A stretch of 64,000 nucleotides of DNA from an uncultured Eubacteriales bacterium (GCA_934454405.1 CAKSFN010000007.1:62001-126000); one strand, 5' to 3'; positions 16,987-26,916 are shown, counted from the first letter of the stretch. Numbers and translations are program-made. Notes: generated by a model from the letters alone, not told the origin.

Positions 16987-18198
16987 ATGAAAAAGCAGAT
17001 AGATATCGGCTCGATGTACGGAATCCGTGAGGAGTATTTGGCAAAGGGACTTATCAACGAGATTCCCGAGGTTGATTATAAAAACTATATTGCTCACGGA
17101 CAGAATTTGATGTTTTTGACCGTTGTTTGGGGCGATCCCACTTGGGAAAAGATATTCAAAGACGCATTGGCAACGTGCGAAAAGTACAATATCAGAGTTA
17201 TTATTCACGACAATGTGATGAATGACAAGGGCGAAAAACTGACGGAAGAGGACGTGAAAAAATACACCTCTTATTATAAAGACAGCCCCGTGTGGGTAGG
17301 CAATGGGTTTGACGATGAGCCGTCCCCGAATGACTATCCGAGAATCCAACACGTTCTTGAAACGTATCTGAAAGTTTATCCGGGCAAAGATACTTATGTA
17401 AACCTGCTTCCGATGTATGCGGCGGCATTTGTTTTCGGCGAACTTGATTTTGAGAAATATCTCGAAGATTTCGCAAAGACGGTTACCGCCGCCGATTACA
17501 TCTGCACGGACGTTTATCCGCTTTTGCAGGATAACGGCAAGAAGTTTACATACGACGAATATTTGAGAAGCCTTGACATTCAGGCGCAACTTTGCCGTAA
17601 GTACAACAAGGATTTCAGAATTTACATTCAGTCGATGGAATTCGGGCCGAACAGATGCCCCGATACGGCGGATTTCCGTTTCCAGAGCTGGGTCGCTCTT
17701 TCGTTCGGATGCAATACGATACTGCATTTCTGTTATGACATAACCGGCGGCGCATATACGCAGGAACCCGATAAGAAGAGACAAAAACTTCCGAACTGGT
17801 CTGCGGGCAGAACCGTGAATATGGAGATTGCGGCGGTTTCGGACGTTTATATGCAGTATAAAAATATCGGCGCGTTTACATATAAGACCCGCCGTTCGCC
17901 CGACTATGCCGATTTTGATAATGAGTATGAGGATTTTTCGACAATCGTTGATATAAAATCCAATCAGACCGTGCTTATCGGCTGCTTCGACAAGAATGAG
18001 GGCGAAGGTCACGCGTTCACGCTTGTCAATATGGCGGAACTCGGCGACGGCAAAATTGCGGATGTTGAGTTTGAACTTGACGGCGCGAATAAGGTTACCG
18101 CTTATATCAAGGGGCTTCCCGTTGAGTTGAAGCCTGTTGACGGAAAATACTTCACGGCGCTTGATTGCGGCGAAGGTATTTTTGTGACCGTTGAATAA
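16987..18198 (+). CDS. Cytoplasmic TIM-barrel glycoside-hydrolase-like protein
   Basis: 403 aa, no signal peptide. Residues 1-290 read as a (beta/alpha)8 barrel of the clan GH-A kind. A Glu in VGNGFDDEPSPND (near residue 112) sits where an acid/base Glu-Pro is found, and a second Glu in IQSMEFGPNRC (near 220) could be the nucleophile. Other strand ends are FLTVVWGDP, VIIHDN, YICTDVYPL and ILHFCYDI. The last 100 residues look like a beta-sandwich. I do not recognise a numbered GH family; glycosidase activity is inference. It is a single gene between its own promoter and a palindrome. Confidence 0.55.
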   Translation: MKKQIDIGSMYGIREEYLAKGLINEIPEVDYKNYIAHGQNLMFLTVVWGDPTWEKIFKDALATCEKYNIRVIIHDNVMNDKGEKLTEEDVKKYTSYYKDSPVWVGNGFDDEPSPNDYPRIQHVLETYLKVYPGKDTYVNLLPMYAAAFVFGELDFEKYLEDFAKTVTAADYICTDVYPLLQDNGKKFTYDEYLRSLDIQAQLCRKYNKDFRIYIQSMEFGPNRCPDTADFRFQSWVALSFGCNTILHFCYDITGGAYTQEPDKKRQKLPNWSAGRTVNMEIAAVSDVYMQYKNIGAFTYKTRRSPDYADFDNEYEDFSTIVDIKSNQTVLIGCFDKNEGEGHAFTLVNMAELGDGKIADVEFELDGANKVTAYIKGLPVELKPVDGKYFTALDCGEGIFVTVE

Positions 18199-18207
18199 AA
18201 ATAATTG

Positions 18208-18237
18208 TTTCAGATTGCGGTTTGCCGCAATCTGAAA
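18208..18237. repeat. Perfect 13-bp hairpin between glycosidase-like and tatD genes
   Basis: TTTCAGATTGCGG, loop TTTG, CCGCAATCTGAAA. It has no U-run on the + side, so it is a poor terminator despite its strength. It lies between a stop codon and the tatD ribosome-binding site (AAGAGG, 18244-18249) and may stabilise or separate the mRNAs. Confidence 0.65.
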
Positions 18238-18255
18238 TGCCGTAAGAGGTTAATA

Positions 18256-19020
18256 ATGCTTTTTGATTCTCATGCACATCTGAACGACGCGAGATTTGAC
18301 ATTGACCGCAGATACGTTTTGGGCGCGCTCGAAAAAAACGGCGTGGGCGCGGTTATCTGCGCCGGTTACGATACGGAGAGTTCGGAGTTTGCTTTGAAGA
18401 TAGCAAACGAATATAAAAACGTATATGCCGTTTGCGGGCTTCACCCCGATGCTGCCGACAGCTTTTGCGAGGCGGATATTGTCAGGCTTTGCGTTATGCT
18501 CGAAAACGAAAAATGCGTTGGGCTCGGGGAGATCGGGCTTGATTATTATTACGAAACGCCGTCCCGCGAGAAGCAGCTGATTCTTTTTGAAAAGCAGCTG
18601 AGAATTGCAAAAGAATTGAACCGAAAAGTGATAATTCATAACAGAGATGCGCATGATGACTGTTTGAGGCTTGTAAAAAAGTTCGGGGTTACGGGAGTTT
18701 TTCACTGTTTCAGCGGCTCGGCGGAAATGGCAAAAGAGGTTGTAAAGCTCGGCTTTTATGTTTCGTTCTCGGGTGTGTTGACTTTCAAAAATGCGCGTAA
18801 GGCGGTTGAGGCGGCACAGGTCGTTCCTCTTGACAGGATTTTGGTAGAAACGGACTGTCCGTATTTGGCGCCCGTGCCGTTCAGAGGCAGACGAAACGAG
18901 CCTCGTTTTGTGGTTAAAGTTGCCGAGAAAATTGCAGAGATTAAAGGCATATCGGAAACTGAGGCGGAAAAAATAACGTTTGAAAACGCTTGCAGATTAT
19001 ACGGTTTAGAGGGGATATAA
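18256..19020 (+). CDS. tatD: TatD family metal-dependent DNase
   Basis: 254 aa from ATG 18256 after AAGAGG. The metal-binding motifs are complete: FDSHAHL at the start, GLHPD, GEIGLDYYYE, VIIHNRDAHDD, VFHCFSGS and VETDCPYLAP. It acts as a hydrolase on DNA ends or, by some reports, on D-aminoacyl-tRNA. One base separates it from the first V-ATPase gene, so it forms part of that transcript, an uncommon partner. Confidence 0.92.
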   Translation: MLFDSHAHLNDARFDIDRRYVLGALEKNGVGAVICAGYDTESSEFALKIANEYKNVYAVCGLHPDAADSFCEADIVRLCVMLENEKCVGLGEIGLDYYYETPSREKQLILFEKQLRIAKELNRKVIIHNRDAHDDCLRLVKKFGVTGVFHCFSGSAEMAKEVVKLGFYVSFSGVLTFKNARKAVEAAQVVPLDRILVETDCPYLAPVPFRGRRNEPRFVVKVAEKIAEIKGISETEAEKITFENACRLYGLEGI

Positions 19021-19021
19021 A

Positions 19022-19348
19022 ATGCCTGATATTCTTAATAAAATAGTTGAGTGCGACAATCTTGCAAAAGAGATTGAGGTTGCGGCAAAGCAACAGCAGC
19101 AGCACGACCTTGATGAAATGCAAAGCGGGATACGCGAGATGAGAAAAACGGAGCTTGCGAAAGCATACGGGGAGATTGCGACATCTACCGATATCACAAA
19201 AAAGGCTTTCAAGGTCGCATCCTCCGACATTGACGGAAGGTTCGAAAAAAAAGCCGAAACTCTTGATAAAACGTATCGTGAGAACAAGGACAGATGGCTG
19301 AACGAGATGTTTGACCGGGTTGTCGGGCTTGCGGAAGACGGAAATTGA
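19022..19348 (+). CDS. V-type ATPase peripheral stalk coiled-coil subunit (NtpF/AhaH-like)
   Basis: 108 aa, all-helical and highly charged, with heptad-like spacing throughout and no membrane segment. The first gene of V-ATPase operons usually encodes such a stalk coiled coil that pairs with subunit E. The call rests on position, length and coiled-coil character rather than on a distinctive motif. It starts one base after the tatD stop and ends one base before subunit C. Confidence 0.65.
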   Translation: MPDILNKIVECDNLAKEIEVAAKQQQQHDLDEMQSGIREMRKTELAKAYGEIATSTDITKKAFKVASSDIDGRFEKKAETLDKTYRENKDRWLNEMFDRVVGLAEDGN

Positions 19349-19349
19349 T

Positions 19350-20417
19350 ATGTCGATTGGAACGCTGATTAAATACGGAGCGGTTACTGCAAAAGCGCGC
19401 GCGATGTTCGGCAACAGGCTGAAAGAGGAAGATTACAGAGCGCTTTCCGCCGCAAAAACGCTTGCAGAGGTCAATTCGTACATCAAATACAAAACCGTTT
19501 ACGGTTCGCTTCTCGAAAACGAGGACGAAAAGGAACTGCACCGCGAAAGACTTGAAAAATTGCTTCGAACGCAACTTGACGAAGATTATAAAAGACTTTC
19601 AAGTTTTATTTCCGGAGAAAAGAAAAAGTCTCTCGACACATACAGAATGCAGAGAGAGGTCAATTTTATTCTGACGGTTTTGAGAGGACTTCGTAACGGA
19701 ACTGCGGAGCGTCGAACCGAATTTATCGGCACTGTTCTTTCGGACGGCGGAGAAAAACTCAAAAAAGAGATCGTAGAATTGCTTTCCGCAAATACGACGG
19801 ACGAGTTTTTTGTATTGCTTGAAAAGACTTCCTATGCGGGAGCCGTAGATGCGGAGGATATCGAAAAACTTGATTATGCAACGATCGAAACGCTCCTGAC
19901 AGGCAAGTTTTATTCCTCGATGTTTTCGGTTATGGCGAAAGAGCTGTCCGCAACGGATCTGCGCGTTATAAAAAGTCAGTTGGGAACGCAGATGGATATT
20001 AAGAATATCTGCAGAATAGTCAGACTTCGGAAGTCTTTCCCGACAGACAGCATCGAAAAGTATATGCTTCCGTACGGAAAAAGACTGAACGCGGACAAAC
20101 TGAAACGGTTGTATTCCGCGCAGGATTTCGGAAAAACGCTTTCCGAGATATGTCCGTATTATACAAGATATGTCGGAACGGACGAAACAAAGATTCCGAA
20201 CGAATATGAAATATCGTATTCGCTGAACAGAGTTATTCTTATGTCGGGTCAGCCGTCGGTCGCCGTGCCGATAGCATATCTGACTTTGAAAGATATTGAG
20301 ATACGAAATCTTATCCATATAGCCGAGGGCGTGCGGTACGGGCTTTCACAGGAGCGAATAACGGCAAGCCTGTGCGGTCTTCGGAACAACCGGTCGGAAC
20401 AGCGACCGAGTGATTAA
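19350..20417 (+). CDS. ntpC: V-type ATPase subunit C (central stalk-membrane rotor coupling)
   Basis: 355 aa from ATG 19350; 13 upstream in-frame codons lie inside the preceding gene. It is mostly helical, with the repeated arrangement seen in NtpC/subunit d, such as NRLKEEDYRALSAAKTLAEV near the N-terminus and LTLKDIEIRNLIHIAEGVRYGL near the C-terminus. The subunit caps the c-ring and receives the central shaft D/F. Confidence 0.85.
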   Translation: MSIGTLIKYGAVTAKARAMFGNRLKEEDYRALSAAKTLAEVNSYIKYKTVYGSLLENEDEKELHRERLEKLLRTQLDEDYKRLSSFISGEKKKSLDTYRMQREVNFILTVLRGLRNGTAERRTEFIGTVLSDGGEKLKKEIVELLSANTTDEFFVLLEKTSYAGAVDAEDIEKLDYATIETLLTGKFYSSMFSVMAKELSATDLRVIKSQLGTQMDIKNICRIVRLRKSFPTDSIEKYMLPYGKRLNADKLKRLYSAQDFGKTLSEICPYYTRYVGTDETKIPNEYEISYSLNRVILMSGQPSVAVPIAYLTLKDIEIRNLIHIAEGVRYGLSQERITASLCGLRNNRSEQRPSD

Positions 20418-20434
20418 AAGGACGGTGTGAATTT

Positions 20435-22390
20435 TTGGCTGTATCAAAAATGCAGTTGGTGAATATTGTCGGACCTTTGAGCGCGTATTCGGAAACGGCG
20501 CAGGCGGTTATCAAGACCGAGAGTTTTCACCCGGAAAATATACGAAACGTTCTTCGCGGCTTTTCGCATCTTTTACCGTATGAAGATGAAAACCCGTACA
20601 GACCGCTGCTTAAAAAGGCAAAAGAGCTTGCCGCTCTTGCCGGCAGGGGAGACGAAAAATCAAACATTGACACGGGAACCGACGTTGCGGAAATGTCTGA
20701 ACGGATTGACAGGCTTCATCAGTCATCCGCGGAATTGGATGAAAAGATACAGAATATCAAAAATACGATTTTCGAAGAGGAACAGGTCGCTTCGCAGCTT
20801 GACGTCCTGTCGGAAACGGATTGTGATATTTCTGACCTGTTCAAGCTTGAGTTTATCAAATTCAGATTCGGAAAACTTGCGAAAACCGTTTACAGCAAAC
20901 TATCGTTTGTTGAGGATGAAAAGCTTTTTATTTTCATTCCGACTTCGATAAATACGGACTGTGTGTGGGGTATGTACTTCGCCGCAGCCGAGAATATCGA
21001 ATATGTTGACAGTATTTTCGCTTCGCTGCAATTCGAACGCAAGTTTTTGAGTTCAAAAATACACGGAAATCCGAGCGAGGCGCGCAGACTTTTGACGGAA
21101 GAGATCGAAGAATCGCAAAATGCTCTTCAAGATGCGGAAAAACGAAAAAAAGAGCTTCTTTCGGAGGCAAAAAGTTATTCCGGCGCGGTTTTGAGAACCG
21201 TTGACCTGTTAAACGAAACGGAAGAATTGAAAAAATTCTGCGGAAAGACCGGAAAAAACTTCTATATGGCGGGCTGGGTTCCGAGCGAGAGCGTCAAAGA
21301 TTTTGAAAAGGCTCTTGAAGGTATAGGAGGTTTGAAGATAACAAAAGAAAAAGCTTCCAACCAGGGCTCTTCCGCGCCGACCAAGCTGAAAAATCCGCTG
21401 ATTTTCAGACCTTTTGAAATGTTTGTCAGAATGTACGGGGTGCCCTGTTACGGTGAGTTCGACCCGACGGCAATAGTTGCCCTGACATATTCGTTGTTTT
21501 TCGGAATTATGTTCGGGGATCTCGGGCAGGGGATATGCGTCAGCCTCATCGGTCTTTTGGCGTGGAAACTGAAAAAGCTTGAACTCGGAAAAATAATGAT
21601 TCCGATAGGCGCTTTTTCCGCGTGTTTCGGCGTGGTTTACGATTCCGTTTTCGGTTATGAGGGCGTATTGAGCCGTCTTATATTCGGAGAAGAAAGAGAG
21701 CTCGTTTTCACGCCGTCAAACCACATGATGCCGGCACTCGGAATTACCATCGCAATCGGCGTTGTTTTTATTGCGGTTGCGATGATTATGAATATAATCA
21801 ACTCTTTCAGACGCAAAGATATCGAAAATGCTTTGTTCGGACCGAACGGTATTGCGGGACTTGTCTTCTATTGCGCATTGATAGGAGGACTTGTCGGACC
21901 TGTTCTCGGAATGTTCTCCGATATTTCATTCAACCTGCTTTCAACACCTTACGTTGTCGGGTTGCTTGTCGTCCCCGCTGTGATAATCTTCTTCCGCAAG
22001 CCTCTTGCAGATCTTTTTTCGGGAAGAAAAGAATGGTTTCCGAAGAAGTTCGGCGAATATCTGATGAGCAATATATTCGAGCTGTTCGAAACATTCCTCA
22101 GTTATTGCACAAACTCTCTTTCTTTTGTCCGTGTCGGCGCTTTCGCGCTGTCGCACGCAAGTATGATGGGTGTTGTGTTCTCTCTTGCAGGCACGGTTCC
22201 CTCGGCAGCGTTCGGAAGCGGCAATCTTGTTGTAATAATCATCGGCAACCTGTTTGTTATGGCTCTTGAAGGACTTATCGTCGGGATTCAGGTGCTTCGT
22301 CTTGAATTTTATGAGCTGTTCAGTCGGTTTTACGGCGGTAACGGCGTTTCGTATTCGCCTCTTAAACTTCGCAGTAATATGAATAGATAA
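20435..22390 (+). CDS. ntpI: V-type ATPase subunit I (a-subunit, ion channel stator)
   Basis: 651 aa. The start is probably TTG 20435 (MAVSKMQLVNIVG), matching the family's usual opening; ATG 20450 is the alternative. The N-terminal 320 residues are a soluble coiled-coil arm. From about residue 330 (MYGVPCYGEFDPTAIVA) there are seven or so membrane helices, with FGIMFGDLGQGI and the conserved NSLSFVRVGAFALSHASM. Arg in the last motif is the essential residue facing the c-ring Glu. No gene fusion or truncation is seen. Confidence 0.93.
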   Translation: MAVSKMQLVNIVGPLSAYSETAQAVIKTESFHPENIRNVLRGFSHLLPYEDENPYRPLLKKAKELAALAGRGDEKSNIDTGTDVAEMSERIDRLHQSSAELDEKIQNIKNTIFEEEQVASQLDVLSETDCDISDLFKLEFIKFRFGKLAKTVYSKLSFVEDEKLFIFIPTSINTDCVWGMYFAAAENIEYVDSIFASLQFERKFLSSKIHGNPSEARRLLTEEIEESQNALQDAEKRKKELLSEAKSYSGAVLRTVDLLNETEELKKFCGKTGKNFYMAGWVPSESVKDFEKALEGIGGLKITKEKASNQGSSAPTKLKNPLIFRPFEMFVRMYGVPCYGEFDPTAIVALTYSLFFGIMFGDLGQGICVSLIGLLAWKLKKLELGKIMIPIGAFSACFGVVYDSVFGYEGVLSRLIFGEERELVFTPSNHMMPALGITIAIGVVFIAVAMIMNIINSFRRKDIENALFGPNGIAGLVFYCALIGGLVGPVLGMFSDISFNLLSTPYVVGLLVVPAVIIFFRKPLADLFSGRKEWFPKKFGEYLMSNIFELFETFLSYCTNSLSFVRVGAFALSHASMMGVVFSLAGTVPSAAFGSGNLVVIIIGNLFVMALEGLIVGIQVLRLEFYELFSRFYGGNGVSYSPLKLRSNMNR

Positions 22391-22406
22391 AGGATGGTAT
22401 ATTAAA

Positions 22407-22844
22407 ATGGAAAAAATCATAGTTCTCGCGCTTCTTCTGATGACAATGGTTCCGCTTGTAATCGCTGCCAAGCGTTCCAAAAACGGCAAATCCGGCAAAG
22501 CGGCTCTTATAACCAATATCTGTATGTTCTTCGCTCTCGGCATCGGCATAGTTATTGCGCTGCCTCTGACAGCCTCCGCCGCAGGCGAAACCACCGAAGC
22601 CGTTGCCGCAGCAGCAGGAAATCTTTCCGTCGGCACGGGTATGGCTTACATCGCCGCGGCTCTTTCGACGGGGCTTGCGTGTCTCGGAGCAGGCGTTGCC
22701 GTTGCTTCAGCCGCGAGTGCCGCAATAGGAGCGTCTTCCGAAAATCCGTCTATGTTCGCAAAGTCGATTATCTTTGTTGCACTTGCCGAAGGTATCGCAA
22801 TTTACGGTATGCTTATCTCGTTCCAGATAGTGGGAAAGCTGTAA
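22407..22844 (+). CDS. ntpK: V-type ATPase subunit K (c-ring proteolipid)
   Basis: 145 aa with four hydrophobic segments (about 3-20, 38-55, 78-105, 117-142). The ion-carrying Glu is E128 in VALAEGIAIYG of the last helix; the first half has no matching acidic residue, as in the 16-kDa Enterococcus NtpK. Whether H+ or Na+ is carried cannot be settled by eye. The link between helices 2 and 3 is Ala/Glu-rich. Confidence 0.9.
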   Translation: MEKIIVLALLLMTMVPLVIAAKRSKNGKSGKAALITNICMFFALGIGIVIALPLTASAAGETTEAVAAAAGNLSVGTGMAYIAAALSTGLACLGAGVAVASAASAAIGASSENPSMFAKSIIFVALAEGIAIYGMLISFQIVGKL

Positions 22845-22847
22845 GCC

Positions 22848-23156
22848 ATGAAACTGTTTGTTATCAGCGACAATACCGACACCAAGATGGGGCTTCGTCT
22901 TTGCGGAATAGAAGGCGTTGTTGTTAACGACGAACCGTCGTTAAGGGCTGAGGTTGAAAAGTGTCTGAATGATTCCGAAATCGGAATTTTGCTTGTGACC
23001 GAAAAACTTTTCAGACTTGCGCCGGATTATATAAACGGACTGAAAACATACCGTTCGCTTCCGCTTATTGTCGAGATTCCCGACAGACACGGCGCGGGCA
23101 GAACGAAAGACTCCGTAAATTCGTATATAAGCGAAGCCATTGGCGTCAAACTGTAA
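22848..23156 (+). CDS. V-type ATPase subunit F (NtpG-like)
   Basis: 102 aa. The start MKLFVISDNTDTKMGLRLCGIEG and the C-terminal LPLIVEIPDRHGAG follow the subunit F pattern, a small Rossmann-like fold that binds subunit D in the rotor shaft. It begins three bases after ntpK. Confidence 0.88.
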   Translation: MKLFVISDNTDTKMGLRLCGIEGVVVNDEPSLRAEVEKCLNDSEIGILLVTEKLFRLAPDYINGLKTYRSLPLIVEIPDRHGAGRTKDSVNSYISEAIGVKL

Positions 23157-23171
23157 GTCAAAGGATACTGT

Positions 23172-23744
23172 ATGGATAACAGAGAAAAACTCGAATTGCT
23201 GAGAGAAACTGTGCTCGCCGCGGCGCAGCGTTCCGCAGAGGAGACCGAAGCGGAAACAAAAAGGATTATTGAGGAGACCGTTTCCTCTGAAAAAAAGCGT
23301 CTTTCCGACGAAATTGCGGAAATTAAATCCATGAGTTATGATGAACTCAGAAACCGAGACGAAAAAGAACTTGTCACCAAAGACGCAAAATTAAGAAAAA
23401 ATATTCTCGTTAAGAGAGAGGCATATATGCGGGAACTCTTCTCCGAATTGGAGAACAGACTTGCGGCATTCCGCAAGTCCGACGGTTACGGAGAGTATCT
23501 GAAAAAAGCATACGAGGCAGCCGTAAAAGAGTTCGGAATACCCGATGTCGCTTATTGCGCAAAAGGTGAAAAAGAACTCTGCAAAAACATTCTTCCCGAA
23601 CTTTCGTTTGAGGAAGATTCATCTGTAAGGCTCGGCGGCGTTATATTTGGAAAGGGAAATCTTTTGCTTGACCTTTCTTTTGACAACCGTGTTGAAAAGG
23701 AAAGAACGGATTTCATTAACGGCGGCAAATTGCGCCTTGAATGA
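23172..23744 (+). CDS. ntpE: V-type ATPase subunit E (peripheral stalk)
   Basis: 190 aa. A long N-terminal coiled coil (about 1-90, rich in E/K/R) is followed by a globular C-terminal domain ending in DLSFDNRVEKERTDFINGGKLRLE-like strands, the usual subunit E layout. Its stop overlaps the start of subunit A in ATGA. Confidence 0.82.
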   Translation: MDNREKLELLRETVLAAAQRSAEETEAETKRIIEETVSSEKKRLSDEIAEIKSMSYDELRNRDEKELVTKDAKLRKNILVKREAYMRELFSELENRLAAFRKSDGYGEYLKKAYEAAVKEFGIPDVAYCAKGEKELCKNILPELSFEEDSSVRLGGVIFGKGNLLLDLSFDNRVEKERTDFINGGKLRLE

Positions 23745-25537
23745 CGGAAAGTGACAATATGAACGAAAACATAACTATCTATTCGATCAACGGTCCTGTT
23801 GTCAAGGTCAAAAATGCGGACGACCTGAAAATGCAGGAGACCGTATATGTCGGAAATAAAAAACTGATAGGTGAGGTTATTTCCAATGTGGACGGGGAAG
23901 TTACCGTCCAGGTATATGAATCCACGACGGGTTTGAAAACCGGTGAACCTATCGAACGAACCGGAAAGCCGATGAGCGTTACGCTCGCCCCGGGTATCAT
24001 CGGCAATATTTTTGACGGTATCGAACGTCCTCTTAAAGCACTTGAAGCAGTCTCGTCGCCGTATATCGAGACCGGCTGCGACGTTGAAAAAGCAGATACA
24101 AAGCGAAAATATGAGGTTTCCGTAACCGTTTCCGAAGGTGAAAAAATCAGACGCGGACAGATTTATGCGACCTGCCGTGAAACATCAAGAATTGAATATC
24201 GAGCGCCGAGTACTTGTTCGGGAACCGTTATTTTTACGGCGAAAAACGGCGAATATACAATAACAGAAACTCTTATTAAGGTTCAGACGGAGCAGGGGAC
24301 TGTCGAAGAACTCAGTCTGACGCAGGAATGGCCGATCCGCGTTCCCCGTCCCGTAGCCGAAAGATTACCTCTTTCGAAACCTCTGATAACGGGACAAAGA
24401 AACGTTGACACGATGTTCCCGATTGCGAAAGGCGGTTCTGCGGCTATACCCGGAGGTTTCGGAACGGGCAAAACCATGCATCAGCACCAGCTTGCAAAAT
24501 GGTCCGACGCTGACATAATCATTTATATCGGCTGCGGCGAACGCGGAAACGAAATGACGCAGGTACTTGAAGAGTTTTCCGGGCTTATCGACCCGAAAAC
24601 GGGAACTCCTCTCACGGACAGAACCGTTCTTATCGCAAACACGTCAAATATGCCCGTCGCCGCGCGCGAGGCGTCAATCTATACGGGTATAACCATCGCC
24701 GAGTATTATCGCGATATGGGTTACGATGTTGCAATTATGGCGGATTCGACCTCCCGATGGGCGGAAGCTCTCCGCGAGATCAGCGGCAGACTTGAAGAAA
24801 TGCCCGCGGAAGAGGGATATCCCGCGTATCTTCCGTCGCGTCTTGCCGAGTTTTACGAGCGCGGCGGTTATGTTCGAACCCTCGGCGGTGAGGAAGCGTC
24901 GATCACTCTTATCGGTGCAGTGAGCCCGCAGGGAAGTGATTTTTCGGAGCCCGTAACACAGAATACAAAGCGTTTTGTGTCCTGTTTTTGGGCGCTTGAT
25001 AAGAGCCTTGCTTATTCAAGGCATTATCCCGCAATCAACTGGATGACAAGTTATTCGGAGTATATGGACTCTCTTGCGCCGTGGTACAATGAGAACGTAA
25101 ATGCTAATTTTACAAAAAACCGCGGGCGTATTCTGCGTTTGCTGAATGAAGAAGATCAGCTGATGGAGATCGTTAAGCTGATAGGAGCGGACGTTTTACC
25201 TGACGCGCAAAGACTTGTCATCGAGACTGCTAGGGTTATCCGTGTCGGATTTCTTCAGCAAAACGCGATGCACCCCGTAGACACATATATGTCTATTGAC
25301 AGACAGTTTAAGATGATGGATATTATCCTTTATCTTTATGATGAGGCGCAAAAAATCGTTTCGCGAGCCGTTCCGATATCACAACTTGTAAAAACCGGAA
25401 TTTTCGATTCCGTTATCCGTCTGAAATTCGAAATCAAAGAAAACGACGATTCGATTTTTGAAGTGAAAAGAAATCAGATAGATTCGGCGTTTACAACAGT
25501 TTCGGAAGAGAATTTCGGTTCAAATGAGGTGAAATAA
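23741..25537 (+). CDS. ntpA: V-type ATPase catalytic subunit A
   Basis: 598 aa. It has the Walker A motif GGFGTGKT near residue 240 and the A-subunit non-homologous insert (about 115-195). Further signatures are YIGCGERGNEMTQVLEEF, ADSTSRWAEALREIS and PAINWMTSYSEY. The start at 23741 overlaps ntpE; ATG 23759 is an in-frame alternative. It hydrolyses or makes ATP in the A3B3 head. Confidence 0.97.
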   Translation: MTESDNMNENITIYSINGPVVKVKNADDLKMQETVYVGNKKLIGEVISNVDGEVTVQVYESTTGLKTGEPIERTGKPMSVTLAPGIIGNIFDGIERPLKALEAVSSPYIETGCDVEKADTKRKYEVSVTVSEGEKIRRGQIYATCRETSRIEYRAPSTCSGTVIFTAKNGEYTITETLIKVQTEQGTVEELSLTQEWPIRVPRPVAERLPLSKPLITGQRNVDTMFPIAKGGSAAIPGGFGTGKTMHQHQLAKWSDADIIIYIGCGERGNEMTQVLEEFSGLIDPKTGTPLTDRTVLIANTSNMPVAAREASIYTGITIAEYYRDMGYDVAIMADSTSRWAEALREISGRLEEMPAEEGYPAYLPSRLAEFYERGGYVRTLGGEEASITLIGAVSPQGSDFSEPVTQNTKRFVSCFWALDKSLAYSRHYPAINWMTSYSEYMDSLAPWYNENVNANFTKNRGRILRLLNEEDQLMEIVKLIGADVLPDAQRLVIETARVIRVGFLQQNAMHPVDTYMSIDRQFKMMDIILYLYDEAQKIVSRAVPISQLVKTGIFDSVIRLKFEIKENDDSIFEVKRNQIDSAFTTVSEENFGSNEVK

Positions 25538-26905
25538 TTGCAATTTGATTATAAAGGGCTTTCCGGTATTAACGGACCTCTCGTAATTATTGACGGCGTG
25601 CGCGGTGTCGGATATGAAGAAGTCTGTGAAATCAAACTTAATGACGGCACAAAAAAACTCGGCAGAGTTATAGAAATAACGGGAGAGAAGGCAATTATTC
25701 AGGTTTTTGAGGGGACGATCGGTCTTTCGATGAACAACACCCGTACAAGATTCGCGGGAAAACCGATGGAACTCGGCGTTTCAAAAGAACTCATCGGACG
25801 TGTTTTTAACGGCTCCGGCGAACCCATCGACGGTCTCGGTCCTGTTTTCGCAGAGAAGTTCATTGATGTTAACGGCTTACCCATAAATCCTGTTTGCAGA
25901 CGCTATCCGAGAAACTACATCCATACCGGAATATCGAGTATTGACGCGCTGATGACACTTATCAGGGGACAGAAACTTCCCGTTTTTTCCGGTTCCGGTA
26001 TGTCTCACAATAAACTTGCCGCGCAGATTGTGCGTCAGGCAAGGCTCGGCTCGGAAGGTGAATTCGGCATAGTTTTTGGTTCAATGGGCATAAAGCACGA
26101 TGTTTCTCAGTATTTTTTGCAACAGTTTCGGGAAGCGGGAGTTTTGTCAAAGGTCGTTATGTTCCAAAATCTTTCAAATGACCCGATAGCCGAAAGAATA
26201 ATGATCCCTCGGCTGGCTCTTACCGCCGCGGAATATCTTGCATTTGAATGCGGAATGCACATACTTGTCATTCTCACGGATATGACTTCGTACGCTGAGG
26301 CCTTGCGTGAACTCTCGTCTTCAAAGAACGAAATTCCCGGAAGAAAAGGCTATCCCGGTTATCTGTACTCCGACCTTGCGTCCATCTATGAAAGAGCCGG
26401 TATGGTGGAAGGAAAAAGCGGCTCGATAACCCAAATTCCCATACTGACAATGCCGAATGACGATATTACGCACCCGATCCCCGACTTGACGGGTTATATT
26501 ACCGAGGGACAGATAGTGCTTGACAGAAGCCTTGAACAAAAAGGCGTTTACCCGTCGGTTTCCGTTTTGTCATCTCTTTCGCGTCTGATGAAAGACGGAA
26601 TAGGCGAGGGGTACACAAGGGAAGACCACTCTGTCGTTTCAAATCAGTTGTTTGCGTCGTATTCCAAGGTTCAGCAGGCGAGAAGTCTTGCCTCCGTTGT
26701 CGGAGAAGAGGAACTTTCGGATGTGGACAAACTGTATATGAGATTCGGCGAAGAGTTTGAAAAGCGTTTTTTGACGCAAGATTTTTCAGAGTCGAGAACA
26801 ATAAACGAAACGCTTGACCTCGGCTGGGAGTTGCTTCGGATTCTTCCTGCGGGCGAACTTGACAGGGTAGATCCGAAATATATAGAAAAGTATTATAACA
26901 GATAA
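25538..26905 (+). CDS. ntpB: V-type ATPase regulatory subunit B
   Basis: 455 aa, TTG start at 25538 directly after the subunit A stop and preceded by GAGGTG. It lacks a working P-loop (IFSGSGMSHNKLAAQI-type segment at the corresponding position), as expected for B. MTSYAEALRELSSSKNEIPGRKG and PILTMPNDDITHPIPDLTGYITEGQ are B-subunit signatures. It completes the A3B3 nucleotide-binding ring. Confidence 0.96.
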   Translation: MQFDYKGLSGINGPLVIIDGVRGVGYEEVCEIKLNDGTKKLGRVIEITGEKAIIQVFEGTIGLSMNNTRTRFAGKPMELGVSKELIGRVFNGSGEPIDGLGPVFAEKFIDVNGLPINPVCRRYPRNYIHTGISSIDALMTLIRGQKLPVFSGSGMSHNKLAAQIVRQARLGSEGEFGIVFGSMGIKHDVSQYFLQQFREAGVLSKVVMFQNLSNDPIAERIMIPRLALTAAEYLAFECGMHILVILTDMTSYAEALRELSSSKNEIPGRKGYPGYLYSDLASIYERAGMVEGKSGSITQIPILTMPNDDITHPIPDLTGYITEGQIVLDRSLEQKGVYPSVSVLSSLSRLMKDGIGEGYTREDHSVVSNQLFASYSKVQQARSLASVVGEEELSDVDKLYMRFGEEFEKRFLTQDFSESRTINETLDLGWELLRILPAGELDRVDPKYIEKYYNR

Positions 26906-26916
26906 GGAATGAACCT

